DNA of 64,000 nt from Streptomyces sp. WM6386. Lineage in GTDB: Bacteria > Actinomycetota > Actinomycetes > Streptomycetales > Streptomycetaceae. The position numbers were made by a program, and so were the translations under genes. Below the pieces are notes generated by a model. That model searched no databases. It saw nothing but the letters and a program-made list of their open reading frames with translations, and had not been told where the DNA came from. Location of the stretch: assembly GCF_000972385.1 (NCBI RefSeq), contig NZ_JXTE01000035.1, forward strand, positions 1-64,000. The letters are read 5' to 3'. Below are positions 17,998 to 27,033 of the stretch, piece by piece; within the stretch, counting starts at the first letter, position 1; every line of letters starts with the position of its first letter.

Positions 17998-19959
17998 CTA
18001 CGTTCCGGCCCGCTCCCGAGCCCGCCGCCCCAACAACTCCGCCAACCCTCGCCGAGTAGCCGCCAACACCACCCGATCCGCCCCCTTCAGTACATACGTA
18101 TCGGGCAGATCCCACACCAACCCCGACGGCGCCCCGACCTCGTCGTACGCCCCCTCCACAGCAGACTCCTCCCGCCGCCCGGAGTACGCCGTATCCAACG
18201 CCAACACCCGCCACGCCCCCGCCCGAAACGCCTCCCCGACCGTCCTCCCCTCCAACTGCGGATGCCCACCCACCTCGACCGCCGCGAACAACAACACCCG
18301 CCGCTCCACCGGAATCGCCCCCAGAATCTGCCGCCCCATCATCGCCCCGGCAAACGCGGGCGCAGCCAGATGAGACACACTCCGACTCCGAGTGGAGGCC
18401 TGCGGATGAGCCGCCCGCAACGTCCGGTACACCGCGGTGGCGAAGTCGTCGTCGTACAGCCGCAGCACCACCCGAAGATCCGGCCGCACGGACCGCGCAT
18501 ACAACGCGGCCTCCAGATTCGTCGTATCCGCACTGGTCACCGCCAACAACGCATGCGCCCGATGCACCTTGGCAGCCTCCAGCACCCCTTCCTGAGTGAC
18601 ATCCCCGAGCACCACAGGCACCCGCAGCCGCCGAGCGGTGGCAAGCCCGCGGGCCTCGGGATCGGACTCCACGCACACCACGGGGATGTTCAGCTCCCGC
18701 AACCGCGTCAGCACCCGAGTGCCGATCTTCCCCAGCCCGAGCAGCACCACATGCCCACCCAGCCCCCGCGGCGGCTTGCGCAACGTGGACGCGGTCCGAA
18801 AGGTACCCAGCGCCTCGAGCACCGCGGCCAGCAGCACCGGCAGCAACAACAACCCGACCAGCCCGGCGAGAAGTTGCAGGACCTGACGCCCGGTGGACGC
18901 CCCGAGCGCGGGATCGTTGATGGCGAAGAGATCGAGAAGGGTCATGTACGTGGCGTACAGCGGATGCTCCCCGGTCACCACCGTCAGCGCGACGGCGAGC
19001 GCGGCCACACACCCCACCAGCCCGGCCAACGACCACCGCAGCCGCCGCGAGAAGAGCGAGGCGAACGGCGGCACGACACTGCGCCCCGGAGACATGGAGG
19101 GCGCCGCGTACGACACCTGCTCCAGCACCACGGTCCCGCGCTCACCGGCCGCCCGTACCGCCGCGGCGTCCGGCAGCAGCTCCGGCCCCTGCTCGGCACC
19201 GCCCGGATCGGCACCGTCGGGCCCCGCGGTGCCGTTACCGCTCGCGGACAGCAGCGCCAGCGTGGCCCGCCCGGAGCCCCCGCCCCCCGGCGGCAGCTCC
19301 ACCGCCCGCAGCAACAGGCCGTCCGTCTGCACGACCTTGCTCGTCCCGGCGACGGCACTGGCCACCAGCGCCGGCGCGGCGGTGTCGGCGTCGGACAGGA
19401 CGGTCGTAGACGCATCGAAACCGGCCCCGGACCCGGAGTCGGACCCGGAGTTGGCATCTGAGCCGTCCCCGGACGCCAAGGCCGACGCCTGATCGAGGAG
19501 TTCCTCGATGTACTGCCCCAACCGCCGGTTGTAGAGCCGCAGTACGAGCCGCAGCCGGGGATTGAGCCGGCGGGCGGTCAGCGCGGCACGGATGTTGGTC
19601 TCGTCGTCGTCGTACACGAGCGCCAGCGCGGCGGCCCGCTCCACCCCGGCGTCGGCGAGCACGGCCTCGGTCGCCTCGGCGGCCTCCAGCAGCCGTTCAC
19701 CACCGGCGGGTTCAACCACCCCCGCCCGGCCACCGGCGGCACTCACCATCCGGTCCAGCAACGCCGCCGAAGCCGCCCGCGCCCGCCCCACCACCGGCGG
19801 CCGCACACTCCGCACGGACGCGGGCACGACAAGCGTGACCTGCTCCCCGTACACGCCCCGCAACTCGGCTGCCAGCCGATGCGCGAGCCCGTCGTCGCCG
19901 CAGACCACCATGTGCGTGGCGGCGGCACCCTGTTGACCTTGATTCGGAACGCTGCCCAC
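17998..19959 (-). CDS. RCK/TrkA-N domain ion-channel-like membrane protein
   Basis: The 653-residue protein has two TrkA-N/RCK-type domains flanking a short membrane region. The N-terminal domain (VVCGDDGLAHRLAAELRGVY) lacks a clean GxGxxG; the C-terminal one (VVLLGLGKIGTRVLTRL) has it. Between them lie two TM helices (about 310-330 and 360-385) with a loop DLFAINDPALG where K+ channels carry TVGYG. A Gly/Ser/Asp-rich spacer (about 160-185) interrupts domain one. Relatives include potassium channel/transport regulators and CASTOR/POLLUX proteins. The GTG at 19959 is preferred, with no strong Shine-Dalgarno. Transport activity is uncertain. Confidence 0.8.
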   Translation of the reverse strand: MGSVPNQGQQGAAATHMVVCGDDGLAHRLAAELRGVYGEQVTLVVPASVRSVRPPVVGRARAASAALLDRMVSAAGGRAGVVEPAGGERLLEAAEATEAVLADAGVERAAALALVYDDDETNIRAALTARRLNPRLRLVLRLYNRRLGQYIEELLDQASALASGDGSDANSGSDSGSGAGFDASTTVLSDADTAAPALVASAVAGTSKVVQTDGLLLRAVELPPGGGGSGRATLALLSASGNGTAGPDGADPGGAEQGPELLPDAAAVRAAGERGTVVLEQVSYAAPSMSPGRSVVPPFASLFSRRLRWSLAGLVGCVAALAVALTVVTGEHPLYATYMTLLDLFAINDPALGASTGRQVLQLLAGLVGLLLLPVLLAAVLEALGTFRTASTLRKPPRGLGGHVVLLGLGKIGTRVLTRLRELNIPVVCVESDPEARGLATARRLRVPVVLGDVTQEGVLEAAKVHRAHALLAVTSADTTNLEAALYARSVRPDLRVVLRLYDDDFATAVYRTLRAAHPQASTRSRSVSHLAAPAFAGAMMGRQILGAIPVERRVLLFAAVEVGGHPQLEGRTVGEAFRAGAWRVLALDTAYSGRREESAVEGAYDEVGAPSGLVWDLPDTYVLKGADRVVLAATRRGLAELLGRRARERAGT

Positions 19960-20047
19960 GAGGGGAAAGAGTGCCTTACCGGGGCGGGGGGTTCCAGGAG
20001 GGGGCCGGTCAGCGGCACCGCTTCTCGCGATTCGTAAGGTTCCCGTC

Positions 20048-21184
20048 ATGATCCGGCGTCGAGTTGAGCAATGGCGCCAGAATGCCCGTATGGGAGGAAA
20101 GGCACCGCACACCGAGCCCGGAGGTATCGCGCCCGTGGCCCTCACCAAAGCCGCGCCGAACCGGCCCGACGCCACCCCGAGCCCACCCGACGCCACGCGC
20201 GGCGAGCCGAAGGCCCCGCATCCGGAGGACCAGGCCCGCCACCTCAACTCCCCCCTCCTGCTCACGATGCTCCTGCTCCTGGTGCTGCTCATGCAGGGCC
20301 CGATCCGCGGGCTGCTCGCCGCCCCGGTGATGCAGAGCTGGATGACGGTGTTCGTGGCCGTGGTCGTCCAGGCGCTCCCCTTCCTCGTGCTCGGTGTGAT
20401 GCTGTCGGCGGCGATCGCGGTGTTCGTACCGGCGTCGTTCTTCGCCCGCGCGCTCCCGAAACGCCCCGCCCTGGCGGTCCCGGTCGCGGGCGTGGCGGGC
20501 GCGGTGCTGCCCGGCTGCGAGTGCGCGTCCGTCCCGGTGGCCGGAGCCCTGGTCCGCCGGGGCGTCGCCCCCGCCGCGGCCATCGCCTTCCTTCTCTCGG
20601 CCCCGGCGATCAACCCGATCGTGCTGACGGCGACGGCGGTCGCGTTCCCGAACAACCCCGAGATGGTCCTGGCCCGTTTCGTCGCCAGCCTGTTCGTGGC
20701 GTGCGCGATGGGCTGGCTGTGGCTGCGCCTCGGCCGTACCGACTGGCTGCGGCCGCCGGCCCGCGCGTCGTACGAGGGGCAGGGCAGGGGAGCGGCGTTC
20801 TGGGGGTCGGTCCGGCACGACGTGATGCACGCCGGCGGTTTCCTGGTCGTCGGCGCGATGGCGGCGGCGACGCTGAAGGCGGTCGTACCGCAGGAGTGGC
20901 TGCGTGCGGCGGCGGGGAACCCGTTCGTCTCCGTGCTCGCCCTCGCCGTACTGGCCGTCCTGCTGTCGATCTGCTCGGAGGCGGACGCCTTCGTCGCCGC
21001 GTCCCTGTCCCAGTTCTCGCTCACCGCACGACTCGCGTTCCTGGTGGTCGGCCCGATGATCGACCTGAAGCTGTTCGCGATGCAGGCCGGCACCTTCGGC
21101 CGCGGCTTCGCGCTGCGCTTCGCGCCCGCCACCTTCGTCCTCGCCGTCCTGGTGTCGGTGCTGACCGGGGCGGTGCTGCTGTGA
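20048..21184 (+). CDS. Permease of the DUF318/YraQ family
   Basis: The 378-residue membrane protein has a charged N-terminal tail of about 70 residues and then eight to nine TM helices. The family loop GAVLPGCECASVPVAGALVR occurs once in the first half, with SAPAINPIVLTATAV following and a second loop ICSEADAFVAASL in the second half. The conserved cysteines in PGCEC and ICSE are typical and suggest metal or thiol chemistry. It overlaps the next gene by GTGA. Pairing with a TIGR03943 protein is widespread and often metal-linked. The start could also be GTG at 20133, trimming the tail. Confidence 0.85.
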   Translation: MIRRRVEQWRQNARMGGKAPHTEPGGIAPVALTKAAPNRPDATPSPPDATRGEPKAPHPEDQARHLNSPLLLTMLLLLVLLMQGPIRGLLAAPVMQSWMTVFVAVVVQALPFLVLGVMLSAAIAVFVPASFFARALPKRPALAVPVAGVAGAVLPGCECASVPVAGALVRRGVAPAAAIAFLLSAPAINPIVLTATAVAFPNNPEMVLARFVASLFVACAMGWLWLRLGRTDWLRPPARASYEGQGRGAAFWGSVRHDVMHAGGFLVVGAMAAATLKAVVPQEWLRAAAGNPFVSVLALAVLAVLLSICSEADAFVAASLSQFSLTARLAFLVVGPMIDLKLFAMQAGTFGRGFALRFAPATFVLAVLVSVLTGAVLL

Positions 21185-21882
21185 ACCGGCACGCGCAGTC
21201 GGCGGTCATGTTCCTGCTCGGCGCGACCCTGCTGCACGCGGGCAGCACCGACCTGTACCTCAGATACGTCAAGGCGGGCCTGCGCCCGCTGCTGTTGCTC
21301 GCCGGCGCGGTCCTGATCGCGGCGGCGGTGGCCACGCTCTGGTACGAGCGGCGCGGCGGCCACGCGGAGCATCATCACGAGCCCCGGGTCTCCTGGCTTC
21401 TGGCCCTCCCCGTCCTCGCCCTCGTCCTGGTCGCCCCGCCGGCCCTCGGCTCGTACAGCGCGATGCGCACGGGTACGGCCCTGCAGCAGGCGTACGGCTA
21501 TGAGGACCTGCCCGCCAAGGGACCGCTCCGCCTCGGCGTGGCCGACTACGCGGGCCGCGCGGTCTACGACCACGGGCGGTCCCTGAAGAACCGCGAGCTC
21601 AAGGTCACCGGCTTCGTCGCCCTGGACCGAGCGGGCCACCCCTATCTCGTCCGCATGGCCCTCAACTGCTGTGCCGCCGACGCCCAGCCGGTGAAGGTAG
21701 CCCTCACCGGCACGATCCCGCCGGTCCTGCGGCCGGACGCCTGGCTGGAGGTCACCGGCACCTACACGCCCCAGCGGACCAAGGACCCGGTGAACAACGG
21801 CCCGATCCCGTATCTGTCGGTCACCTCGTCGCGGCCGGTGAAGGCGCCCGCGGACCCGTACGACGAGACCTGGAACAAGTGA
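21181..21882 (+). CDS. TIGR03943 (DUF1980) membrane protein
   Basis: The 233-residue protein has three to four N-terminal TM segments, a His-rich cytoplasmic loop (HAEHHHEPR) and an extracytoplasmic beta-rich C-terminal domain. Its motifs include RMALNCCAADAQPVKVAL with a CC pair, ending IPYLSVTSSRPV. GTG overlaps the permease stop (GTGA). The two proteins probably form one complex. The HEHHH-like run could bind zinc, but no substrate is proven. Confidence 0.87.
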   Translation: MNRHAQSAVMFLLGATLLHAGSTDLYLRYVKAGLRPLLLLAGAVLIAAAVATLWYERRGGHAEHHHEPRVSWLLALPVLALVLVAPPALGSYSAMRTGTALQQAYGYEDLPAKGPLRLGVADYAGRAVYDHGRSLKNRELKVTGFVALDRAGHPYLVRMALNCCAADAQPVKVALTGTIPPVLRPDAWLEVTGTYTPQRTKDPVNNGPIPYLSVTSSRPVKAPADPYDETWNK

Positions 21883-21885
21883 CGC

Positions 21886-22731
21886 TCACGTCAGGCGCGC
21901 GAGGGCGACGGCCTCCGCGGTGCCCTCCTCCGCGCTGAACACATGCAGCACGAGCCCTGACTCGCCCGGCCCGGCGGGCACATGCAGCGTCTCGAAATCC
22001 AACTCCAGCAACCCTGCGACGGGATGCCGCAGCCGCTTGCGCCCGGCGGAGCACATCGTGACCACACCGGAGTCCCAGACCCGCCGGAAGTCACCACTGC
22101 CAACGGCCAGTTCGGCGATCAGCGCGCCCAACTCACCGTCGCCCGGATACCGCCCGGCGGAGACCCGCAACTGCCCCACCGCCTCGGCGGCCCGGTCCTC
22201 CCAGTCGGGATACAGGTCGCGGGCGGCGGGATCGAGGAAGAGGAAGCGCGCGTTGTTGGGATCGCGCCGCCCCGGCACGTCGAGGCCGCCCATGAGCGCG
22301 GCCCCCAGCCGGTTCCAGGCGACGACATCGAGACGGTGGTCGGTGGCGAAGACGGGCAGCCGGTCCATGGCGTCGAGCGCGCGCCGCAGCCCGGGCCCGA
22401 TCCGGGTGGCCGGCACGGGCTCGTGCCGCCCGGCGGCGAGGGTGTCGAGATGCCGCCGCTCCGCCGCGTCGAGACCGAGCGCCCGTGCCAGCGCGTCCAG
22501 CACCTCGGCGGACGGCTGGGTGGCCCGCCCCTGCTCGAGACGGACGTAGTAGTCCACGCTGATCCCGGCGAGCTGCGCCAACTCCTCGCGCCGCAGCCCC
22601 TGGACCCGGCGCCGCTTGTTCCGCACGCCCCCGGCCGCACCGCCGATCCCCGCCTGCTCCGGCGCGACCCGTCCGCGACGGGCCCGCAGAAACCCACCGA
22701 GGGCCCGCTGACCGTCGTAGCTCACATCCAT
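21886..22731 (-). CDS. XRE-family regulator with MmyB-like ligand domain
   Basis: The 281-residue protein has an N-terminal helix-turn-helix (RREELAQLAGISVDYYVRLE followed by a QGRATQPS loop) and a C-terminal MmyB-like domain (LDAMDRLPVFATDHRLDVVA). It is divergent from the NAD(P)H oxidoreductase, 99 nt away, a common regulator-target layout. A short palindrome TGGCA-C-TGCCA lies between them at 22747-22757. The ATG at 22731 has GGAG 4 nt before it. Confidence 0.92.
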   Translation of the reverse strand: MDVSYDGQRALGGFLRARRGRVAPEQAGIGGAAGGVRNKRRRVQGLRREELAQLAGISVDYYVRLEQGRATQPSAEVLDALARALGLDAAERRHLDTLAAGRHEPVPATRIGPGLRRALDAMDRLPVFATDHRLDVVAWNRLGAALMGGLDVPGRRDPNNARFLFLDPAARDLYPDWEDRAAEAVGQLRVSAGRYPGDGELGALIAELAVGSGDFRRVWDSGVVTMCSAGRKRLRHPVAGLLELDFETLHVPAGPGESGLVLHVFSAEEGTAEAVALARLT

Positions 22732-22746
22732 GAACTCCAGTATGCG

Positions 22747-22757
22747 TGGCACTGCCA
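22747..22757. promoter_or_regulatory. Candidate operator palindrome
   Basis: TGGCA-C-TGCCA is a perfect short palindrome in the divergent space between the XRE regulator and the oxidoreductase, next to the regulator's likely -10 (CATACT on the minus strand). Assignment as operator is inference. Confidence 0.3.
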
Positions 22758-22830
22758 ATACCAGGATTGACGATCCACCGGTCGAAGGGGGTTCTGGCTG
22801 GGGCCGGGGGAGCCGGGCGAACCTGACGGC

Positions 22831-23592
22831 ATGAAGAAGATCCTGATCGTCAGCGCCCACCCCGATCCCCGTTCCCTGAACAGCGCGTTGACGACGTTCG
22901 CGGCGGACCACCTGCGCGCGGCGGGCCACGAGGTACGGCTCTCCGACCTCTACGCGATGAAGTGGAAGCCGACCGTCGACGCCGACGACTACCCCGACCA
23001 CGCCCCGGACCACCGCCTGCACGTCATGTCGGTATCCGAACAGGCCACGCTGGGCGGCCACTTGTCTCCCGACATCGCCGCGGAGCAGGAGAAGATCCGC
23101 TGGTCGGACGCGGTCGTCCTGCAGTTCCCGATGTGGTGGTTCTCGGCACCGGCGATCCTGAAGGGCTGGATCGACCGGGTCTTCACCGGCGGCTTCGCCT
23201 ACGGTCCTCAGGTCCCGCCGCCGTACGCCGAGAGCGCGTTGACGGGCCGCCGGGCCCTGCTGTCGTTGACGCTGGGCGCCAGGGAGACGTCCTTCTCGGA
23301 CCGGGGCATCCACGGCCGCCTCACGGACGTACTGCACCCCCTGCAGCACGGTCTGTTCTGGTTCACGGGCATGACCCCGCTGGAGCCCTTCGCGATCTAC
23401 GACGCCAACGAGCTGCCAAAGGACCGCTTCCAGGCGGCCCGAGAGGCGTACGCGAGGCGCCTGGACACCCTGTTCACCGCCGACACGGTCCCCTTCCGGT
23501 CGTTGACGGGCGGGGACTACGACCGAGGCATGCGGCTGCTGCCGGGCAGGGAGCGACCGGGGACGGCGGGCCTGGACCTGCACGTTCGCTAG
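22831..23592 (+). CDS. Flavodoxin-fold NAD(P)H oxidoreductase (quinone reductase type)
   Basis: The 253-residue protein has the flavodoxin-like start KKILIVSAHPDPRSLNSAL and the FMN/FAD-binding segment LQFPMWWFSAPAILKGWIDR. The family signature VFTGGFAYG and LSLTLGARETSF follow. NQO1/MdaB/KefF relatives reduce quinones or nitroaromatics by two electrons. The divergent XRE/MmyB regulator probably controls it, as in many redox-responsive pairs. Its end is 13 nt from the convergent O-methyltransferase. Confidence 0.92.
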   Translation: MKKILIVSAHPDPRSLNSALTTFAADHLRAAGHEVRLSDLYAMKWKPTVDADDYPDHAPDHRLHVMSVSEQATLGGHLSPDIAAEQEKIRWSDAVVLQFPMWWFSAPAILKGWIDRVFTGGFAYGPQVPPPYAESALTGRRALLSLTLGARETSFSDRGIHGRLTDVLHPLQHGLFWFTGMTPLEPFAIYDANELPKDRFQAAREAYARRLDTLFTADTVPFRSLTGGDYDRGMRLLPGRERPGTAGLDLHVR

Positions 23593-23604
23593 CCGGCGAC
23601 TCCG

Positions 23605-24285
23605 TCAGTCGGTGACCAGGGCGAGAGTGAACCCGTCGTACCCCTTGGACCCGACGGTCTGGATGGTCGTGGCGCTCAACTTCGGGTGCTCGGCGATGAG
23701 TTCGGTAAACCGGCGGACCCCCTGCACTCGGGGGTCGTCGCTGTCCGGATCGGTGACGGCGCCGTCGCGCACGACGTTGTCGCCGACGATGACACTGCCG
23801 GGCCGGGTGAGCTCCAGGGCCCACCGCAGATACTCGGGGTTGGACGGCTTGTCGGCGTCGATGAAGACGAGGTCGAAGGGCCCGGCTCCCTCGTCGGCGA
23901 GGACGGGCAGTGTGTCGGCAGCCTTCCCGACCCGGAGGTCGACGAGATGACCGACCCCGGCCCGCTCCAGACTGGCGGCGGCGACCTCGGCGCACCGCTC
24001 ATCGGCCTCCAGGGTGACCAGCCGCCCGCCCTCGGGCAGGGCACGGGCGAGCCAGATGGTGCTGTAGCCCGCGAGGGTGCCGATCTCCAGGACGGAACGG
24101 GCCCCCTGGATCCGGGCGAGCAGGTGCAGCAACTTCCCCTGGTTGGCGGCGACCTGGTGCGCGGGCAGCTCGGCGGCCTCGCTGTCGCGGACCGCGGCGA
24201 GCAGCGCGTCGTCCTCCTCCACGAGCAGCCCGTCGAAGTAGTCGTCGACGGCGGTCCAGGTCTGCTGCGACGTCCCCTGCGGCAC
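23605..24285 (-). CDS. Class I SAM-dependent O-methyltransferase (COMT-like family)
   Basis: The 226-residue enzyme shows SAM motif I (VLEIGTLAGYSTIWLARAL), the acidic residue of motif II (LVTLEADE) and the metal-binding DLVFIDADK with later GDNVVRDG, as in caffeoyl-CoA/catechol-type methyltransferases. Divalent metal should be held by the Asp residues. The substrate is unknown. GTG at 24285 is chosen because AAGGGA lies 7 nt upstream. Confidence 0.92.
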   Translation of the reverse strand: MPQGTSQQTWTAVDDYFDGLLVEEDDALLAAVRDSEAAELPAHQVAANQGKLLHLLARIQGARSVLEIGTLAGYSTIWLARALPEGGRLVTLEADERCAEVAAASLERAGVGHLVDLRVGKAADTLPVLADEGAGPFDLVFIDADKPSNPEYLRWALELTRPGSVIVGDNVVRDGAVTDPDSDDPRVQGVRRFTELIAEHPKLSATTIQTVGSKGYDGFTLALVTD

Positions 24286-24341
24286 AGTGGGTTCCCTTTC
24301 GATACGGAGTGAGTTCCGTAAGGGAACGTACCTGAGATCGC

Positions 24342-24626
24342 TCAGTGCTGGTAGGGCTGCTGCTGCGGCGGCCCATACGTCTGCTGCCCACCCACGGCCT
24401 GCACCTGCAGCTGCTCCGCCTGCTCCTTGGTGATCTTCTGCTCCGCACCGCAGAAGGTGCACTGCGTCGAGAACTTCGTCGAGAACGGGAAGAGCGGCAC
24501 GAAGAACAGCGTGAACTTCGTGACCCGCTTACGCAGCGTGTGGGCAGCGGGGTTGCCGCACTGGCCACAGACGAGGGTGAGTATCGCGAGCTGGTAGAGG
24601 TAGCCCTTGGTGCCGAAGATGATCAC
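24342..24626 (-). CDS. Zinc-ribbon protein
   Basis: The 94-residue protein begins with a hydrophobic/aromatic segment (IIFGTKGYLYQLAILTL) and has two CxxC knuckles, CGQCGN and CTFCGAE, about 42 residues apart. These would fold as one zinc ribbon around an aromatic stretch (KFTLFFVPLFPFSTKF). It ends in a Gln/Pro-rich tail. GTG at 24626 has AAAGGA 6 nt upstream. It is widely conserved in Streptomyces; the function is unknown, possibly peripheral membrane. Confidence 0.8.
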   Translation of the reverse strand: MIIFGTKGYLYQLAILTLVCGQCGNPAAHTLRKRVTKFTLFFVPLFPFSTKFSTQCTFCGAEQKITKEQAEQLQVQAVGGQQTYGPPQQQPYQH

Positions 24627-24715
24627 GCGGGGTCCTTTCAGGGTGGTGTCTGCCTGTCTGCCTGCCGACAAAGGTTACGGCCGACCTCTGTGGACCTCGG
24701 CGCGCGAGCCACCCC

Positions 24716-24763
24716 CAACAAAACAGGTGAGGCACCTAGGAACATTCCTAGGTGCCTCACCTG
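24716..24763 (-). terminator. Rho-independent terminator of tRNA-Pro
   Basis: A perfect 19-bp inverted repeat (24724-24742 with 24745-24763) is followed on the minus strand by TTTTGTT. It begins 13 nt after the tRNA 3' end. Both stem and T-tract are unusually good for this genome. Confidence 0.85.
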
Positions 24764-24775
24764 ATGTCTCGGCTG

Positions 24776-24849
24776 TCGGGGTGGCGGGATTTGAACCCAC
24801 GACCTCTTCGTCCCGAACGAAGCGCGCTGCCAAGCTGCGCTACACCCCG
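24776..24849 (-). tRNA. tRNA-Pro (anticodon CGG)
   Basis: The 74-nt cloverleaf has acceptor stem CGGGGTG/CACCCCG with discriminator A. The anticodon stem CTTCG/CGAAG encloses the loop TTCGGGA, giving anticodon CGG for codon CCG. The T-arm carries GGTTCAAATCC. The CCA end is not encoded. CCG is a heavily used proline codon in this GC-rich genome. Confidence 0.95.
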
Positions 24850-24891
24850 ATGTCGCTGCTTGTCCTGCTTGTCGCGGCGACGACGTTTACT

Positions 24892-25689
24892 TTAGCCCAC
24901 TGGTGGCTGGAGACGAAATCCGGTTTTCGCGCGGTGGTGGGCGCGGTGGCGGACGGGGTTCGGGCGGGCGTGGTCGAGGGCTACGAGGAGGATGGCGAGG
25001 GCGTAGAAGGCGAGGCCGAGGAGGAGGGCGTTGCCGAGGACGCTCTTGTAGCCGTGGAGGTCGACGTCGAGGAAGGGGTAGAGGTAACGGGCCGGGGTGC
25101 CGGGGAGGAGCAGTTCGCCCCGGGTGAAGGAGAAGGCCAGATAGGCCAGGGGGAAGAGGAGCCAGGTCGCCGCCCGGCGGAGGTGGAAGCGGCCGGGTGC
25201 GGTCAGGAACAGCCAGTCCACGACCGCCGCGATGGGGAGCCCCGTGTGGAGGGCGTGGTTCGCCAGGGACTGCCAGCCGGTCGGGGGAGTCGTCTCGCCC
25301 GTCATCGAGAACGGGGTCGTCGTGTCGGCCAGGAGCAGGTGGTACACCGAGCCCGTGATCAGGACGTAGAGGAGCGTCGCGCCCGTCAGTGCGGCCGGCA
25401 GCGGGCGGCGGGCGCTCCACGCGCGCTTCGCCGACAGCACGGACACCAGCGCCAGCAGGATCGCGCTCTGGATCGAGAAGTAGCTCAGCACACGGGTTGG
25501 GCTGCCGAGGAGCAGATCGATCGTCACGGTCGCCGCGGCCGCGAGAGCGACCAGCAGGCGGTACGTGGCGGCCAGGGGGCGGCGTATGGGAGCCACCACC
25601 GCCGTGGCGGGGACGGGGGAGGGCAGCAGCGCGGGCATGCCCGGGATCGCGGGAAGATCCGGGATGTCCCTGGGTATCGGGGCGGTCAT
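24892..25689 (-). CDS. Pr6Pr family membrane protein
   Basis: The 265-residue protein has six to seven TM helices after a Pro-rich N-terminal tail. The family-type segments [44 protein letters not shown] and FTRGE with LYPFLDVD are visible. Pr6Pr proteins are related to FAR-17a/AIG1-like membrane proteins and are of unknown function. The C-terminus is basic. The 14-bp repeat array lies just upstream of its start. Confidence 0.85.
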   Translation of the reverse strand: MTAPIPRDIPDLPAIPGMPALLPSPVPATAVVAPIRRPLAATYRLLVALAAAATVTIDLLLGSPTRVLSYFSIQSAILLALVSVLSAKRAWSARRPLPAALTGATLLYVLITGSVYHLLLADTTTPFSMTGETTPPTGWQSLANHALHTGLPIAAVVDWLFLTAPGRFHLRRAATWLLFPLAYLAFSFTRGELLLPGTPARYLYPFLDVDLHGYKSVLGNALLLGLAFYALAILLVALDHARPNPVRHRAHHRAKTGFRLQPPVG

Positions 25690-25753
25690 GTCCTCACGCT
25701 AAGCACCCCCGACAAAAGGGGCGATACGGGCGGGCCGTGCGGGTTACCCCACG

Positions 25754-25937
25754 GCCCGTGCACCAGCGCCCGTGCACCAGCGCCCGTGCACCAGCGCCCG
25801 TGCACCAGCGCCCGTGCACCAGCGCCCGTGCACCCGAGCCCGTGAACCCGGGCCCATGCACCCGAGCCCGTGAAACCCGCGCACTCGTGCACCCGAGCCC
25901 GTGCACCCGAGCCCGTGGACCCGAGCCCGTGGACCCG
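25754..25937. repeat. 14-bp tandem repeat array (about 12 copies)
   Basis: The unit GCCCGTGCACCAGC occurs five times perfectly from 25754. About seven diverged copies follow (GTGCACCCGA, GTGAACCCGG, ATGCACCCGA, GTGGACCCGA forms). Each perfect unit contains the palindrome GTGCAC. The array lies between the metallophosphoesterase end and the Pr6Pr start, both on the minus strand. Because 14 is not a multiple of 3, long open frames through it are artefacts of the repeat. An 11-C run follows at 25990-26000. Confidence 0.92.
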
Positions 25938-26009
25938 CCCACCCGCCCCCGCGCACCCATGCCCCCGACCCCGCGCCCCCAACCCCGCGCCCCCCCCCCC
26001 GCCCGAAAG

Positions 26010-26945
26010 CTACCCCCGCGCCACCAGCGTCAGCAGCGTCGCCTCCGGCGGACACGCGAACCGTACCGGCGTGTAGCGGTTCGTCCCGCACCCCGCCGAG
26101 ACGTGCAGATACGACGTCCTGCCCTCGGCCGTGTGCGTCGACAGACCCTTCACCCGTTCCGTGTCCAGATCGCAGTTGGTGACCAGCGCCCCGTAGAAGG
26201 GGATGCACAGCTGCCCGCCGTGCGTGTGGCCGGCGAGGATCAGCGGGTAGTCGTCGGCCGCGTAGGCGTCGAGGACGCGCAGATACGGCGCGTGGACCAC
26301 GCCCATCGAGAAGTCCACGGAGGACGACGGGCCGCCGGCCACCTCCGCGTACCGGTCGCGCTTGATGTGCGGGTCGTCCAGGCCGGTCAACTCGATCGAC
26401 ACGCCCTCGACCTTCAGGGTGCCGCGGGTGTTGGTCAGGTTGAGCCAGCCCGCGGTGTCGAAAGCGTCCCGCAGGTCCTCCCACGGGTTGTGGACCACGC
26501 CCACGGCGGGCGGGTTGCCGTTCAGACCGTGGCGGCCGCTCGTCTTCTCCAGCAGATAGCGGGCGGGGTTGCGGGGCCTGGGGCCGTAGTAGTCGTTGGA
26601 GCCGAAGACGTACGCCCCCGGGAACTCCATCAGCGGCCCCAACGCGTCCAGGACCTCCGGTACGCCCTCCGGGTCCGACAGGTTGTCGCCCGTGTTGATC
26701 ACGAAGTCGGGGCGCAGGCCCGCCAGCGAACGCAGCCAGCGCTGCTTCTTGTGCTGACCGCCGACCATGTGGATGTCGGAGACCTGGAGCATGCGCAGGG
26801 GACGCATTCCGGCAGGGAGAACGGGGACCGTCACCCGTCGGAGGCGGAAGGAGCGGGCTTCGAAGCCCGCCGCGTACACCAGACCGGCGGCGCCAGCCGC
26901 CGCGATCGACAGAGGTACTCCGTATCGCGCGCGCATGGGTCCCAT
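26010..26945 (-). CDS. Metallophosphoesterase, membrane-anchored
   Basis: The 311-residue protein has one N-terminal TM helix and then a calcineurin-like phosphoesterase domain. Its motifs are VSDIHMVGG, NTGDNLSD, GSNDYYGPRP (in place of GNH[D/E]), a later VVHAP histidine and GHTHGGQ. The replacement of the usual GNH by GSND is, as I recall, shared by this actinobacterial subfamily. It is probably an exported or membrane-facing phosphodiesterase with a di-metal centre. ATG at 26936 is an alternative start. Confidence 0.88.
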   Translation of the reverse strand: MGPMRARYGVPLSIAAAGAAGLVYAAGFEARSFRLRRVTVPVLPAGMRPLRMLQVSDIHMVGGQHKKQRWLRSLAGLRPDFVINTGDNLSDPEGVPEVLDALGPLMEFPGAYVFGSNDYYGPRPRNPARYLLEKTSGRHGLNGNPPAVGVVHNPWEDLRDAFDTAGWLNLTNTRGTLKVEGVSIELTGLDDPHIKRDRYAEVAGGPSSSVDFSMGVVHAPYLRVLDAYAADDYPLILAGHTHGGQLCIPFYGALVTNCDLDTERVKGLSTHTAEGRTSYLHVSAGCGTNRYTPVRFACPPEATLLTLVARG

Positions 26946-27033
26946 CGTGTCAGACCCGGCAAGTACCCCGTCCCCCGCCGTCCTTTGGAGCCGACCCCCT
27001 TAAATCGATGGGCGTCCGGCCTTGCGCACCTGC

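Noticed and set aside
17998..21639. A 1213-codon minus-strand open frame
   Set aside because: Only 17998-19959 is gene-like; the rest lies opposite the permease and TIGR03943 genes and is an artefact of high GC.
25754..25937. CRISPR array
   Set aside because: There are no spacers; the units are head-to-tail and only 14 bp, and no cas genes are present.
25744..26484. Long minus-strand frames across the 14-bp repeat
   Set aside because: A 14-bp unit opens all three frames by periodicity; the Val-His-Gly-Arg-Trp-Cys-Thr peptide repeat is a by-product.
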